NCBI GenBank assembly: GCA_001512985.1
Contig: LFRX01000008.1
Coordinates: 2,667-15,606, forward strand
DNA length: 12,940 bases
DNA from: Acholeplasmatales bacterium DTU056
GTDB taxonomy: Bacteria > Bacillota_I > Bacilli_A > ML615J-28 > CAG-698
Reading direction: 5' to 3'
Part shown: positions 7,465 to 12,940 of the stretch, one piece after another
How the letters are laid out: every line of letters starts with the position of its first letter
Position numbering within the stretch: the first letter of the stretch is position 1
Translations under genes and position numbers: made by a program
The notes under the pieces: model-generated
What the model was told of the DNA's origin: nothing
Databases searched by the model: none
The model's input: the letters and a program-made list of their open reading frames with translations, nothing else

Positions 7465-7917
7465 ATGAAAAATAAAAAAGAAAAACAACCACGTAATGAC
7501 CGAGTTGAATTTGGTTGTGAATGTGGTTGTACGGAAAATGTTGAGTTCTCGGAGGAGTTTGGAAAAAATAAACATAAAAATAAAAATGCTAAAGCCAATC
7601 GCGATGGAAATCTAACTCGTACTAATGCTTATGCTGGAATGACTGAATATGCTAATGAGTTAGGTACTGCTCGTAATGCGATTGATACAATTGGGAATGA
7701 CCCAATTACGGATGATTTTGTAGATGACTATAGAAACTTTACAACTCAAAACAATCCGTATGCGTATGCTTATAATACTCAGTATGAAATAGCACGTGAA
7801 CCATATCATGATAATGAAGATCGGGATTTTAAAAAATTAGAAGATGCCCGAAAAAACTATTTTGAAAAACTTCACCGTGAACATCACAACAAACACAATA
7901 AACAAAATAATTCCTAA
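7465..7917 (+). CDS. Hypothetical hydrophilic protein with CxCxC cluster
   Basis: I do not recognise this family. The 150 residues are very hydrophilic, with no membrane segment or signal peptide. A basic start is followed by a tight cysteine cluster (GCECGC, with C18, C20 and C22, the only cysteines), a Lys/Asn-rich stretch (31-49), a segment TNAYAGMTEYANELGTARNA (53-72), a Tyr-rich patch (NPYAYAYNTQYE, 97-108), and a charged tail rich in Lys, His and Asn. The cluster could bind metal, but that is inference. Ribosome site GGAGGA (7453-7458) is six bases before the ATG, and a clear terminator follows, so the gene looks genuine. No good promoter is visible in the 54-base gap after trmL, suggesting it is the last gene of the queG-trmL transcript. 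Faint likeness of residues 53-72 to spore small proteins is too weak to name it. Confidence 0.8.
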   Translation: MKNKKEKQPRNDRVEFGCECGCTENVEFSEEFGKNKHKNKNAKANRDGNLTRTNAYAGMTEYANELGTARNAIDTIGNDPITDDFVDDYRNFTTQNNPYAYAYNTQYEIAREPYHDNEDRDFKKLEDARKNYFEKLHREHHNKHNKQNNS

Positions 7918-7929
7918 CACATTCTATTG

Positions 7930-7956
7930 AAAAAAGACCCCTTTGGGGTCGTTTTT
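7930..7956 (+). terminator. Terminator after the CxCxC gene
   Basis: GACCCC-TTT-GGGGTC (7936-7950), the most GC-rich hairpin in the window, flanked by A5 and T5 that extend the stem past an A/G mismatch. It is probably active in both directions. Confidence 0.93.
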
Positions 7957-7996
7957 CATTTAGAGTATAAAACAATTTATTTAGCCAATAATAATA

Positions 7997-8004
7997 AAAG
8001 GAGG
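7997..8004 (+). promoter_or_regulatory. Strong ribosome site of the small gene at 8013
   Basis: AAAGGAGG, eight bases before ATG 8013. This is the main evidence that the short frame is translated. Only a weak -10-like TATAAA (7966-7971) is seen upstream, with no good -35. Confidence 0.8.
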
Positions 8005-8012
8005 ATTGAAAT

Positions 8013-8177
8013 ATGGAAAGAGATAAAAAAAGAAAATTTGTTTTTTTAAGCGATTCTGCTACTAAACATTATTATCCATATCATGATGTAAATCCGGATG
8101 ATTTGGAATTCGGTAGTGAAGAAGATTTTACTTATGATGAACGACTAGAAAAAGCTAAAAAAAAAATTAAAATTTAA
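8013..8177 (+). CDS. Small charged hypothetical protein, probably frameshifted near its end
   Basis: A 54-residue frame (MERDKKRKFVFLSDSA to KAKKKIKI) with an excellent ribosome site. It is hydrophilic, with a basic start, an acidic middle (NPDDLEFGSEEDFTYDE) and a Lys-rich end; no membrane segment and no family recognised. It reaches a run of ten A (8157-8166) and stops at TAA 8175-8177. In the +1 frame, reading resumes at 8167 as LKFKSAIDYEEYDQNLKK and stops at TAA 8221-8223, immediately before the terminator stem at 8224. One A fewer would join the two into about 71 residues. The intact ancestral gene was therefore probably 8013-8223. Whether this is a sequencing error, a recent mutation or slippage cannot be told from one copy. 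Confidence 0.7.
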   Translation: MERDKKRKFVFLSDSATKHYYPYHDVNPDDLEFGSEEDFTYDERLEKAKKKIKI

Positions 8178-8223
8178 AAGTGCGATTGATTATGAAGAAT
8201 ATGATCAAAATTTAAAAAAATAA

Positions 8224-8253
8224 AAATCCAGGTTATCCCTGGATTTATTTTTT
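8224..8253. terminator. Bidirectional terminator between the small gene and tRNA-Gly
   Basis: 9-bp stem AAATCCAGG (8224-8232) with CCTGGATTT (8238-8246), 5-base loop, then ATTTTTT on the plus strand. On the minus strand the same stem is followed by TTATTTTTTT, so it can also end the convergent tRNA-Gly transcript. Confidence 0.9.
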
Positions 8254-8257
8254 AAAC

Positions 8258-8332
8258 TGGAGCAGGTAACGAGAATCGAACTCGCATCTCCACCTTGGCA
8301 AGGTGGCATAATAACCATTATACGATACCTGC
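8258..8332 (-). tRNA. tRNA-Gly (anticodon GCC)
   Basis: On the minus strand, acceptor arm GCAGGTA pairs with TACCTGC. The anticodon stem CCACC/GGTGG encloses loop TTGCCAA with anticodon GCC, and the T arm GCGAG-TTCGATT-CTCGT closes with one wobble pair. The discriminator base is U, usual for bacterial tRNA-Gly, and CCA is encoded (8258-8260). The mature body is 8262-8332. It reads GGC and GGU codons. Confidence 0.97.
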
Positions 8333-8347
8333 GTAAGTCCGATGTTA

Positions 8348-8376
8348 ATTATATCAAAATTAAAAATAAAATGCAA
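8348..8376 (-). promoter_or_regulatory. sigmaA promoter of tRNA-Gly
   Basis: On the minus strand TTGCAT (8376-8371), 17 bases, TATAAT (8353-8348). The -10 element lies 15 bases before the tRNA 5' end, leaving a very short leader. It is divergent from the msrA promoter. Confidence 0.88.
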
Positions 8377-8406
8377 GAATTAAATTAAAGATTTTGTATA
8401 AAATTT

Positions 8407-8425
8407 TTGACAAATATGATATAAT
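8407..8425 (+). promoter_or_regulatory. Extended -10 promoter of msrA
   Basis: TGATATAAT (8417-8425) is an extended -10 (TG-n-TATAAT). A perfect TTGACA at 8407-8412 is only seven bases upstream and cannot serve as its -35. It could pair with the poorer TATGAA (8431-8436) at 18 bases, so two overlapping promoters are possible. Confidence 0.6.
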
Positions 8426-8461
8426 TGTGATATGAAAATTTAATTTACATTGGAGAGGATT

Positions 8462-8959
8462 ATGAAAGAAATTGTGGTAGCTGGGGGATGCTTTTGGGGT
8501 GTCGAAGAGTATTTTTATCGCTTAAAAGGAATAATTGCAACAAGTGTAGGTTATGCTAATGGGAATTATTTAAATCCAACTTATGAAGAAGTATGCCAAG
8601 GAAAAGCTACGCATGCGGAAGCGTGTCGAATCGTCTATGATGAAAATATTATTACCTTAGAACAAATTTTAGAACATTTGTTCCGTTTTATCGATCCAAC
8701 GTCTATAAATAAACAAGGTGGGGATATAGGCTTACAATATCGAACAGGTGTTTATTTTATAGATGAAAATGATGAAATAATTATTAAACAATTTATTGCC
8801 AAAGAACAACTAAAATATTCGCAAAAGATTGTTGTAGAAGTTGAAAAATTGCGTAATTATTCGCTTGCAGAGGAGTATCATCAAAAGTATTTACAAAAAA
8901 ACCCGAATGGATATTGCCATGTAAATCTTGGATTAATTCAAGAACATGAGAAAAAGTAA
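8462..8959 (+). CDS. msrA: Peptide methionine (S)-S-oxide reductase MsrA
   Basis: Repairs oxidised methionine by reducing the S-sulfoxide to methionine, using thioredoxin as reductant; cytoplasmic. The 165 residues hold the catalytic GCFWG (9-13, nucleophile C10), the HAEAC segment (51-55) with the active-site glutamate E53, DIGLQYRTGVYF (88-99) with active-site D88 and Y93, and the C-terminal EEYHQKYLQKNPNGYC (137-152). Other cysteines at 45, 55 and 152 are candidate resolving residues. The ATG at 8462 is preferred because GGAG (8452-8455) stands six bases before it; the longer frame from TTG 8450 would be encoded by that site. It has its own promoter and terminator. No MsrB domain is fused and no msrB is adjacent. 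Confidence 0.97.
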   Translation: MKEIVVAGGCFWGVEEYFYRLKGIIATSVGYANGNYLNPTYEEVCQGKATHAEACRIVYDENIITLEQILEHLFRFIDPTSINKQGGDIGLQYRTGVYFIDENDEIIIKQFIAKEQLKYSQKIVVEVEKLRNYSLAEEYHQKYLQKNPNGYCHVNLGLIQEHEKK

Positions 8960-8986
8960 TTCCTTAAATTTTTAAGGAATTTTTTT
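8958..8986 (+). terminator. Terminator of msrA
   Basis: AATTCCTTAA (8958-8967) pairs with TTAAGGAATT (8972-8981) and is followed by T to 8986. The stem overlaps the msrA stop codon. Confidence 0.88.
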
Positions 8987-8994
8987 CATTTAAC

Positions 8995-9023
8995 TTGTAT
9001 TTTAAATACATTCGTTATATAAT
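8995..9023 (+). promoter_or_regulatory. sigmaA promoter of the marR-ABC operon
   Basis: TTGTAT (8995-9000), 17 bases, TATAAT (9018-9023). The last bases of the -10 lie inside the palindromic operator that follows. Confidence 0.85.
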
Positions 9024-9055
9024 AATTAAGTATTTAATTATTAAGAACTTAATTA
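9021..9055 (+). promoter_or_regulatory. Nested palindromes, putative MarR operator
   Basis: AATAATTAA (9021-9029) and TTAATTATT (9034-9042) form a 9-bp inverted repeat. ATTAAG-AA-CTTAAT (9040-9053) forms a second. TAATTAAGT (9023-9031) and ACTTAATTA (9047-9055) form an outer pair. The block covers the end of the -10 and the transcription start, where a repressor would block RNA polymerase. MarR proteins commonly bind short AT-rich palindromes in their own promoters; binding here is inferred. Confidence 0.65.
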
Positions 9056-9059
9056 TCGT

Positions 9060-9065
9060 GGAGGG
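9060..9065 (+). promoter_or_regulatory. Ribosome site that fixes the TTG start of marR
   Basis: GGAGGG, six bases before TTG 9072. The first in-frame ATG would remove the first helix and has no comparable ribosome site. Confidence 0.8.
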
Positions 9066-9071
9066 TTTAAT

Positions 9072-9515
9072 TTGGAACCTATTGCAAAAAATTTATTAAC
9101 GTCATTAATGAAGTTTCGAAGAATCAATTATCAAGAAAATGCCATTAACAAACTTAATTTGTCACAAATGGCTGTACTAGTAAAACTAGTAGAAAGTTTA
9201 AAATATGAAAAACATATTATTATGAGTAAATTAAGTACAATGTGTGGTCTAACTCGCCCTGCTTTAACACAAATTATCAATCGATTAGAAGAAAAAGGAT
9301 ATGTAAAAAGAGAAGTTTCCAATGACAGTCGTCGTGAAGTACTAGTTTCAATTACTCCTGAGGGAATGGTGGTTGCGGAGAAGGAACGTGAAAAAATGAT
9401 TCACTTTTTTGAAAGAGTTGTTGAACGGTTGGGGGTCGAAGATACACAAACATTTATCTATTTGTTAGATAAACTTTATGATGTTATTAGAAATTTGGAA
9501 AAGGAAAATGTGTAG
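9072..9515 (+). CDS. MarR family transcriptional regulator
   Basis: Dimeric winged-helix regulator, usually a repressor released by a small ligand or by oxidation. The 147 residues have an N-terminal dimer helix, a winged helix-turn-helix at about 30-98 with recognition helix TRPALTQIINRLEEKG (61-76) and a beta wing containing the family DSRREVLVSITPEG pattern (85-98), and long C-terminal helices for dimerisation. The start is TTG, supported by GGAGGG (9060-9065); this is the only clearly non-ATG start in the window. The single C58, at the edge of the recognition helix-turn-helix, could in principle be a redox sensor, but that is speculation. Its stop lies three bases before the transporter gene, so it probably controls this efflux operon through the palindromes at 9021-9055. 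Confidence 0.93.
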   Translation: MEPIAKNLLTSLMKFRRINYQENAINKLNLSQMAVLVKLVESLKYEKHIIMSKLSTMCGLTRPALTQIINRLEEKGYVKREVSNDSRREVLVSITPEGMVVAEKEREKMIHFFERVVERLGVEDTQTFIYLLDKLYDVIRNLEKENV

Positions 9516-9518
9516 ATT

Positions 9519-11855
9519 ATGTTAAGGTTAGAAAATATTGTTAAACATTATGTTACTCCAGGAATGACTGTTGAGGCTTTAAAAGGTATTACTTTAAGTT
9601 TTCGTAAGTCAGAATTTGTATCGGTGTTAGGACCATCAGGTTGTGGAAAAACAACTTTACTTAATATTATTGGTGGACTAGATCGTTATACTTCCGGAGA
9701 TTTATACATTAACAACCGTTCTACTAAAGATTTTACCGACCGTGATTGGGATAGCTATCGCAATAATAGTGTTGGCTTCGTTTTCCAAAACTACAATCTA
9801 ATTCCACATCAAACCGTTTTAAGTAACGTTGAATTAGCGTTAACATTATCTGGAGTATCAAAACAAGAACGTCGTCGCCGAGCAATTGAAGCATTAGAAA
9901 AAGTAGGTCTTCATGATCAACTAAATAAATTACCAAACCAATTATCGGGCGGACAAATGCAACGTGTAGCCATTGCACGAGCTATCGTCAATGATCCTGA
10001 TATATTATTGGCCGATGAACCAACTGGAGCTTTAGATAGTAAAACTAGTATTCAAATCTTAGAAATCCTTAAAGAGATATCCAAAGAACGTCTTGTGATT
10101 ATGGTTACACATAATTCGGATTTAGCTTATCGTTATAGTAGCCGAATTATTCAATTAAAAGATGGTGAAGTAATTAGCGATACTAATCCGCCTACTGAAG
10201 AGGAATCCAAAGAACCAAATAAAGTATATAAACTAATTAAAACTTCAATGTCCTTTGTTACTGCCCTAATGTTAAGTTTAAAAAATCTTATTTCTAAAAA
10301 AGGACGTACTATTTTAACGGCTCTTGCGGGAAGTATTGGAATAATTGGGATTGCTTTAGTATTATCCATCTCATATGGATTTGATAAATATATTCAAGAT
10401 TTGCAATCCAATACCTTATCGGAATATCCATTAACTATTAAGAGAACAGCGTTAAACATTAATGTTATGGATCAATATGATTTAGCTGAAGAGTTTCCTG
10501 ATGATTTAATTGTTAAAATTAGGGAACGAGGGATTCAAAATATCACCCATAGCAATAAAATTGATCATGAGTATGTAGAATACTTACAAGGATTAGATTC
10601 GAAATGGTATCATTCAATTCGTTATATGCGAAATTTAGATTTAAATATTATTGTTAAAAATGGTGATAATTATCTACAACTTGAAACGGGCAATTTTCAA
10701 ACACAATCACCGTTTTTAGAAGTAGAAGATGATCGTCGTATATTAAAAGATCTAATCGATAATTATGAGTTTATAAAACGACAATATGATGTGTATGGAT
10801 CTTTACCACAGGAACCAGGGGATTTAGTTTTAATCATTGATAAATATAATCAAATCGACCGTAAAATTTTAGAAGCTTTAGGCTATGAAATAACTGATGA
10901 AAATAAAGAAGTAAGTTTTGATGATTTGTATAACTTACAAATGCGTTTAGTTTTTAATGATGATTATTATCAATATATCGAAGAAACTAATTCGTTTACC
11001 AAAAAACAACCAAGCGAACAATTGTTTAACATTAAAAAAAATTTAGAGGTAAAAATTGTTGGTATTTTAAGAGTAAAAGAAAATGTCGATTTTACTTTAT
11101 TTGGGGAAGGATTATATTATTCTCCAAAATTAGCAGAAGAGTTTTTAAAAGATGCTAAAAACTCTCACATTGTTAGTGTTCAAAAAGAAGTAGGGTATAC
11201 ACGAAATGTATTAGAAGGCGATAGTTTAGTTGTTAAAGACGAAAAAACATTTAACCTATTAATGCAAAGACTTGGTGGAGATGATTTACCACATTGGATT
11301 AGTATTTATCCAAAAGACATTGAATCAAAAGAAGCAATCAAAGAGTATTTAAACAAATATAATGAAAATAAATCTAATGAAGAAAAGATTATTATAGAAG
11401 ATTTGTCTGAGGCGGTAACTAGAGCCCTTCGCACCTTGATTAATACTATTTCCTATGTCTTAATTGTCTTTGCCGCAATCTCTCTAGTAGTTTCATCAAT
11501 TATGATTGGGATTATTACTTATGTTTCAGTAATTGAACGAACTAAAGAAATTGGAGTTTTACGCAGTATTGGTGCTCGTAAAAAAGATATTTCACGAGTG
11601 TTTAATGCAGAAACGATTATTATTGGATTCACTGCTGGAGTAATTGGAATCACAATTGCTTATATTTTAACAGTACCAATTAATATAATTATTAATTCTT
11701 TAGCTGGTGATAGTGTTCGTAACATTTCTCAATTAAATCCAATTCATGCCTTAATTCTTGTATTAATTAGTATGATTTTAACTCTAATATCTGGCCTAAT
11801 CCCAGCAAGAATTGCTGCTAATAAAGATCCAGTGGTGGCTTTACGTACTGAATAG
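9519..11855 (+). CDS. Fused ABC transporter ATPase and FtsX/MacB-type permease
   Basis: Single-chain half-transporter of the MacB/LolE class, expected to dimerise in the membrane. The ATPase domain (1 to about 225) has Walker A GPSGCGKT (38-45), Q-loop VFQNYNL, signature LSGGQ (142-146), Walker B ILLADE (162-167) and switch H198. After a linker come TM1 (about 264-286), an extracellular domain of about 355 residues (290-645), and three helices (about 646-669, 698-725, 743-765). The FtsX motif ERTKEIGVLRSIGARKKDI follows TM2, and the usual PARIAANKDPVVALR ends the protein. MacB-type machines extrude peptides, antibiotics or lipids by mechanotransmission rather than by a classic channel; the substrate here is unknown. 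The ATPase precedes the permease in one chain of 778 residues. No strong ribosome site is visible, so translation is probably coupled to marR three bases upstream. A defence or drug-efflux role fits the MarR partner. Confidence 0.94.
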   Translation: MLRLENIVKHYVTPGMTVEALKGITLSFRKSEFVSVLGPSGCGKTTLLNIIGGLDRYTSGDLYINNRSTKDFTDRDWDSYRNNSVGFVFQNYNLIPHQTVLSNVELALTLSGVSKQERRRRAIEALEKVGLHDQLNKLPNQLSGGQMQRVAIARAIVNDPDILLADEPTGALDSKTSIQILEILKEISKERLVIMVTHNSDLAYRYSSRIIQLKDGEVISDTNPPTEEESKEPNKVYKLIKTSMSFVTALMLSLKNLISKKGRTILTALAGSIGIIGIALVLSISYGFDKYIQDLQSNTLSEYPLTIKRTALNINVMDQYDLAEEFPDDLIVKIRERGIQNITHSNKIDHEYVEYLQGLDSKWYHSIRYMRNLDLNIIVKNGDNYLQLETGNFQTQSPFLEVEDDRRILKDLIDNYEFIKRQYDVYGSLPQEPGDLVLIIDKYNQIDRKILEALGYEITDENKEVSFDDLYNLQMRLVFNDDYYQYIEETNSFTKKQPSEQLFNIKKNLEVKIVGILRVKENVDFTLFGEGLYYSPKLAEEFLKDAKNSHIVSVQKEVGYTRNVLEGDSLVVKDEKTFNLLMQRLGGDDLPHWISIYPKDIESKEAIKEYLNKYNENKSNEEKIIIEDLSEAVTRALRTLINTISYVLIVFAAISLVVSSIMIGIITYVSVIERTKEIGVLRSIGARKKDISRVFNAETIIIGFTAGVIGITIAYILTVPINIIINSLAGDSVRNISQLNPIHALILVLISMILTLISGLIPARIAANKDPVVALRTE

Positions 11856-11862
11856 TTTATTT

Positions 11863-11899
11863 AGAATCTAAAAGAAAAAATTCTTTTAGATTCTTTTTT
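11863..11899 (+). terminator. Terminator of the marR-ABC operon
   Basis: Perfect 14-bp stem (11863-11876 with 11881-11894), AAAA loop, then T to 11899. Confidence 0.93.
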
Positions 11900-11912
11900 A
11901 TTAGAGCTTTTC

Positions 11913-11941
11913 TTTACTAAATAGTCTTAATGGTGTAAAAT
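11913..11941 (+). promoter_or_regulatory. sigmaA promoter of the adenosyltransferase gene
   Basis: TTTACT (11913-11918), 17 bases, TAAAAT (11936-11941). The leader to the start codon is only about 20 bases, leaving no room for a cobalamin riboswitch. Confidence 0.7.
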
Positions 11942-11963
11942 AGGATTTAGATGAGGTGATAAA

Positions 11964-12491
11964 ATGAAAATATATACAAAGTCTGGTGATAATCAAACTA
12001 CTAGTATTGGTAATAAACGTGTTTCAAAAGATCATATTATTGTTGAAGTTAATGGGACAGTTGATGAACTTACATCTAATTTAATGGTGTGCTTCCATTT
12101 AATCGATGATGAAAAAGTTAAAGATATTATTAAAAATATATGTGTTAATTTAACTCATTTAAGTTTTGAAATAATTACAAAAAAAGAATATATAACTAAT
12201 GAACATGTAGGAACATTAGAGAAATTAATTGATAAATATGATGAAAAATTACCTAAATTAACTAACTTTATTTTACCAGGAAGTAATTTAGCGAGTGCAC
12301 ATTTACATGTTAGTCGAACAGTATGTAGAAGATTAGAAAGAAAAATAGTTGCTTTAGGAAAAGAATATCGGGTATCTCAAAGTATTTATCAGTATTTAAA
12401 TCGTTTATCAGATTTATTATTTGTTCTGGCTCGTTTTATTGGAAAAGAAGATATTTTAATTAAATTAGTTTTAAATAATTTAAATTCTTAA
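11964..12491 (+). CDS. PduO-type corrinoid adenosyltransferase
   Basis: Transfers the adenosyl group of ATP to cob(I)alamin, making coenzyme B12 (adenosylcobalamin). The 175 residues match the family: N-terminal ATP loop IYTKSGDNQTTS (3-14), RVSKDHIIVEVNGTVDEL (19-36), FILPGSNLASAHLHVSRTVCRRLER (102-126) containing the conserved arginine cluster after R118, and YLNRLSDLLFVLAR (144-157). Oddity: the conserved glycine of the usual GDxGxTSL loop is Q11 here, and the following leucine is I15, so the ATP loop is diverged. The ribosome site GAGGTGAT (11953-11960) is a near-perfect anti-16S match. It stands as a single-gene unit with no B12-dependent enzyme next to it; QueG in this window uses cobalamin but is not known to need the adenosyl form. 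Confidence 0.9.
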   Translation: MKIYTKSGDNQTTSIGNKRVSKDHIIVEVNGTVDELTSNLMVCFHLIDDEKVKDIIKNICVNLTHLSFEIITKKEYITNEHVGTLEKLIDKYDEKLPKLTNFILPGSNLASAHLHVSRTVCRRLERKIVALGKEYRVSQSIYQYLNRLSDLLFVLARFIGKEDILIKLVLNNLNS

Positions 12492-12493
12492 CA

Positions 12494-12540
12494 AAAAGAT
12501 GTTTAAAGATTTCATGCGATATCTTTAAACATCTTTTATT
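12494..12540 (+). terminator. Terminator of the adenosyltransferase gene
   Basis: 17-bp stem (12494-12510 with 12521-12537), 10-base loop, followed by a short T-rich tail. It begins three bases after the stop. Confidence 0.88.
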
Positions 12541-12545
12541 TTATA

Positions 12546-12560
12546 TTGCAAACGCTACCA
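12546..12560 (+). promoter_or_regulatory. Putative CcpA catabolite-responsive element (cre)
   Basis: TTGCAAACGCTACCA fits every defined position of the Bacillus cre consensus WTGNAANCGNWNNCW. It covers the whole -35 element and the start of the spacer, the usual location for repression by CcpA. CcpA itself is not in the window. Confidence 0.6.
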
Positions 12561-12574
12561 AAATGTGTTATAAT
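12546..12574 (+). promoter_or_regulatory. Promoter of the terminal lipoprotein gene
   Basis: TTGCAA (12546-12551), 17 bases, TATAAT (12569-12574), with TG at 12566-12567 giving an extended -10. This is one of the strongest promoters in the window. Confidence 0.9.
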
Positions 12575-12605
12575 TTTACTTGGAAAGTAAGGAAAGGAGG
12601 AGAAT

Positions 12606-12940
12606 ATGAGTCTTACGGTTAAAAAATTCTTCAAAAATTTTCTTGCACTAGTTGTATTAGCACTAGTGATGGTAGTTTTAGCAGGGTGCAAAAAAGATGA
12701 AAGTATTGAATTGTCTTTTGCACAAAGTTCATATCAAGTGACTGTTGGAGAAGAACTAGAAATAAAACCGACAGTTAAAAAAGGTAAAGATGTTGGGGAA
12801 GTTAAATTAGTTTATTCATCAGAAAATCCAAACATCGCAACATATGTAAATGGTAAAGTTACTGGGGTTGCGGTTGGAGAAACAAAAATCAAAGTAGCTG
12901 TTGAAGGGCGACCAGAAGTTTACAAAGAAGTAAAAGTTAC
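12606..12940 (+). CDS. Lipoprotein with bacterial Ig-like (Big_2) domain, 3' end outside window
   Basis: The first 111 residues of a secreted lipoprotein. A basic start (MSLTVKKFFKN) and hydrophobic stretch (12-26) lead to the lipobox LAGC with C28, the site of lipid attachment after signal peptidase II cleavage; charged KKDES follows. From about residue 33 comes a Big_2-type Ig fold: YQVTVGEELEIKP (43-55), the YSSENPNIATYVNGKVTGVAVGE core (70-92), then TKIKVAVEG. Such domains often act as spacers in front of a binding or enzyme domain, which would lie beyond the window, so the function cannot be stated. Ribosome site AAAGGAGG ends five bases before the ATG. A cre-like site over the promoter hints at control by carbon supply, which would suit a sugar-binding or glycan-acting protein. 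Confidence 0.88.
   Translation, partial: MSLTVKKFFKNFLALVVLALVMVVLAGCKKDESIELSFAQSSYQVTVGEELEIKPTVKKGKDVGEVKLVYSSENPNIATYVNGKVTGVAVGETKIKVAVEGRPEVYKEVKV

Noticed and set aside
8407..8425. TTGACA and TATAAT as one standard promoter for msrA
   Set aside because: Only seven bases separate them; the -10 is better read as an extended -10 site.
8450..8461. Upstream TTG start for msrA adding MERI
   Set aside because: Encoded by the ribosome site; ATG 8462 leads straight into the family N-terminus.
9131..10369. Minus-strand open frames opposite marR and the ABC gene (9131-9322, 9733-9978, 10151-10369)
   Set aside because: Opposite highly conserved domains; no ribosome sites or family features.
11900..11963. 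Cobalamin riboswitch before the adenosyltransferase
   Set aside because: The gap holds a promoter and ribosome site with a leader of about 20 bases; no B12 box or room for the fold.
1..12940. CRISPR array, insertion sequence, prophage or attachment site
   Set aside because: No regularly spaced direct repeats, transposase or integrase frames, or terminal inverted repeats were seen; the tRNA-Gly is not followed by a partial tRNA copy.

Overview
The window is AT-rich, densely packed DNA from a low-GC Gram-positive bacterium, most likely a deep-branching Bacilli/Mycoplasmatota lineage of the Acholeplasma or Izemoplasma kind. The signs are the strong A/T codon bias, consensus sigmaA promoters with 17-base spacers, strong GGAGG ribosome sites, and surface proteins carrying lamin-tail and bacterial Ig domains. 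Tryptophan is written TGG, and no complete gene ends in TGA (ten TAA, two TAG). The window therefore gives no support for the mycoplasma UGA=Trp code. The genus assignment is an inference; no rRNA is present.

Layout. 8-2419: a chaperone block, hsp20 then groES-groEL, with a hairpin between hsp20 and groES and a strong terminator after groEL. 2481-5928: a single-gene unit with a consensus promoter and strong terminator, coding for a 1115-residue membrane-anchored multidomain protein that ends in a ComEC-like metallo-beta-lactamase domain and may be an extracellular nuclease. 5930-7956: queG and trmL overlap and both products modify the tRNA wobble position; an unrecognised 150-residue gene with a CxCxC cluster follows before the next terminator. 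7997-8253: a small gene outside the usual size cutoffs, apparently cut short by a one-base shift in a run of ten A. 8258-8332: tRNA-Gly(GCC) on the minus strand, convergent with the small gene across a hairpin that can terminate both. 8407-8986: msrA as a single-gene unit. 8995-11899: a marR regulator and a fused ABC-ATPase/FtsX-type exporter, with a nested palindrome over the promoter that suggests autoregulation. 11913-12540: a PduO-type corrinoid adenosyltransferase on its own. 12546-end: the start of a lipoprotein with an Ig-like domain, whose promoter overlaps a full match to the CcpA cre consensus.

Together these are housekeeping stress functions (protein folding, methionine sulfoxide repair, efflux, tRNA modification) interspersed with cell-surface proteins. 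The points most worth following up are the large LTD-Ig-MBL surface protein, the split small gene at 8013, the marR operator, and the cre site of the last gene. Every stretch longer than about 100 bases without a coding gene is accounted for by tRNA, promoters or terminators.
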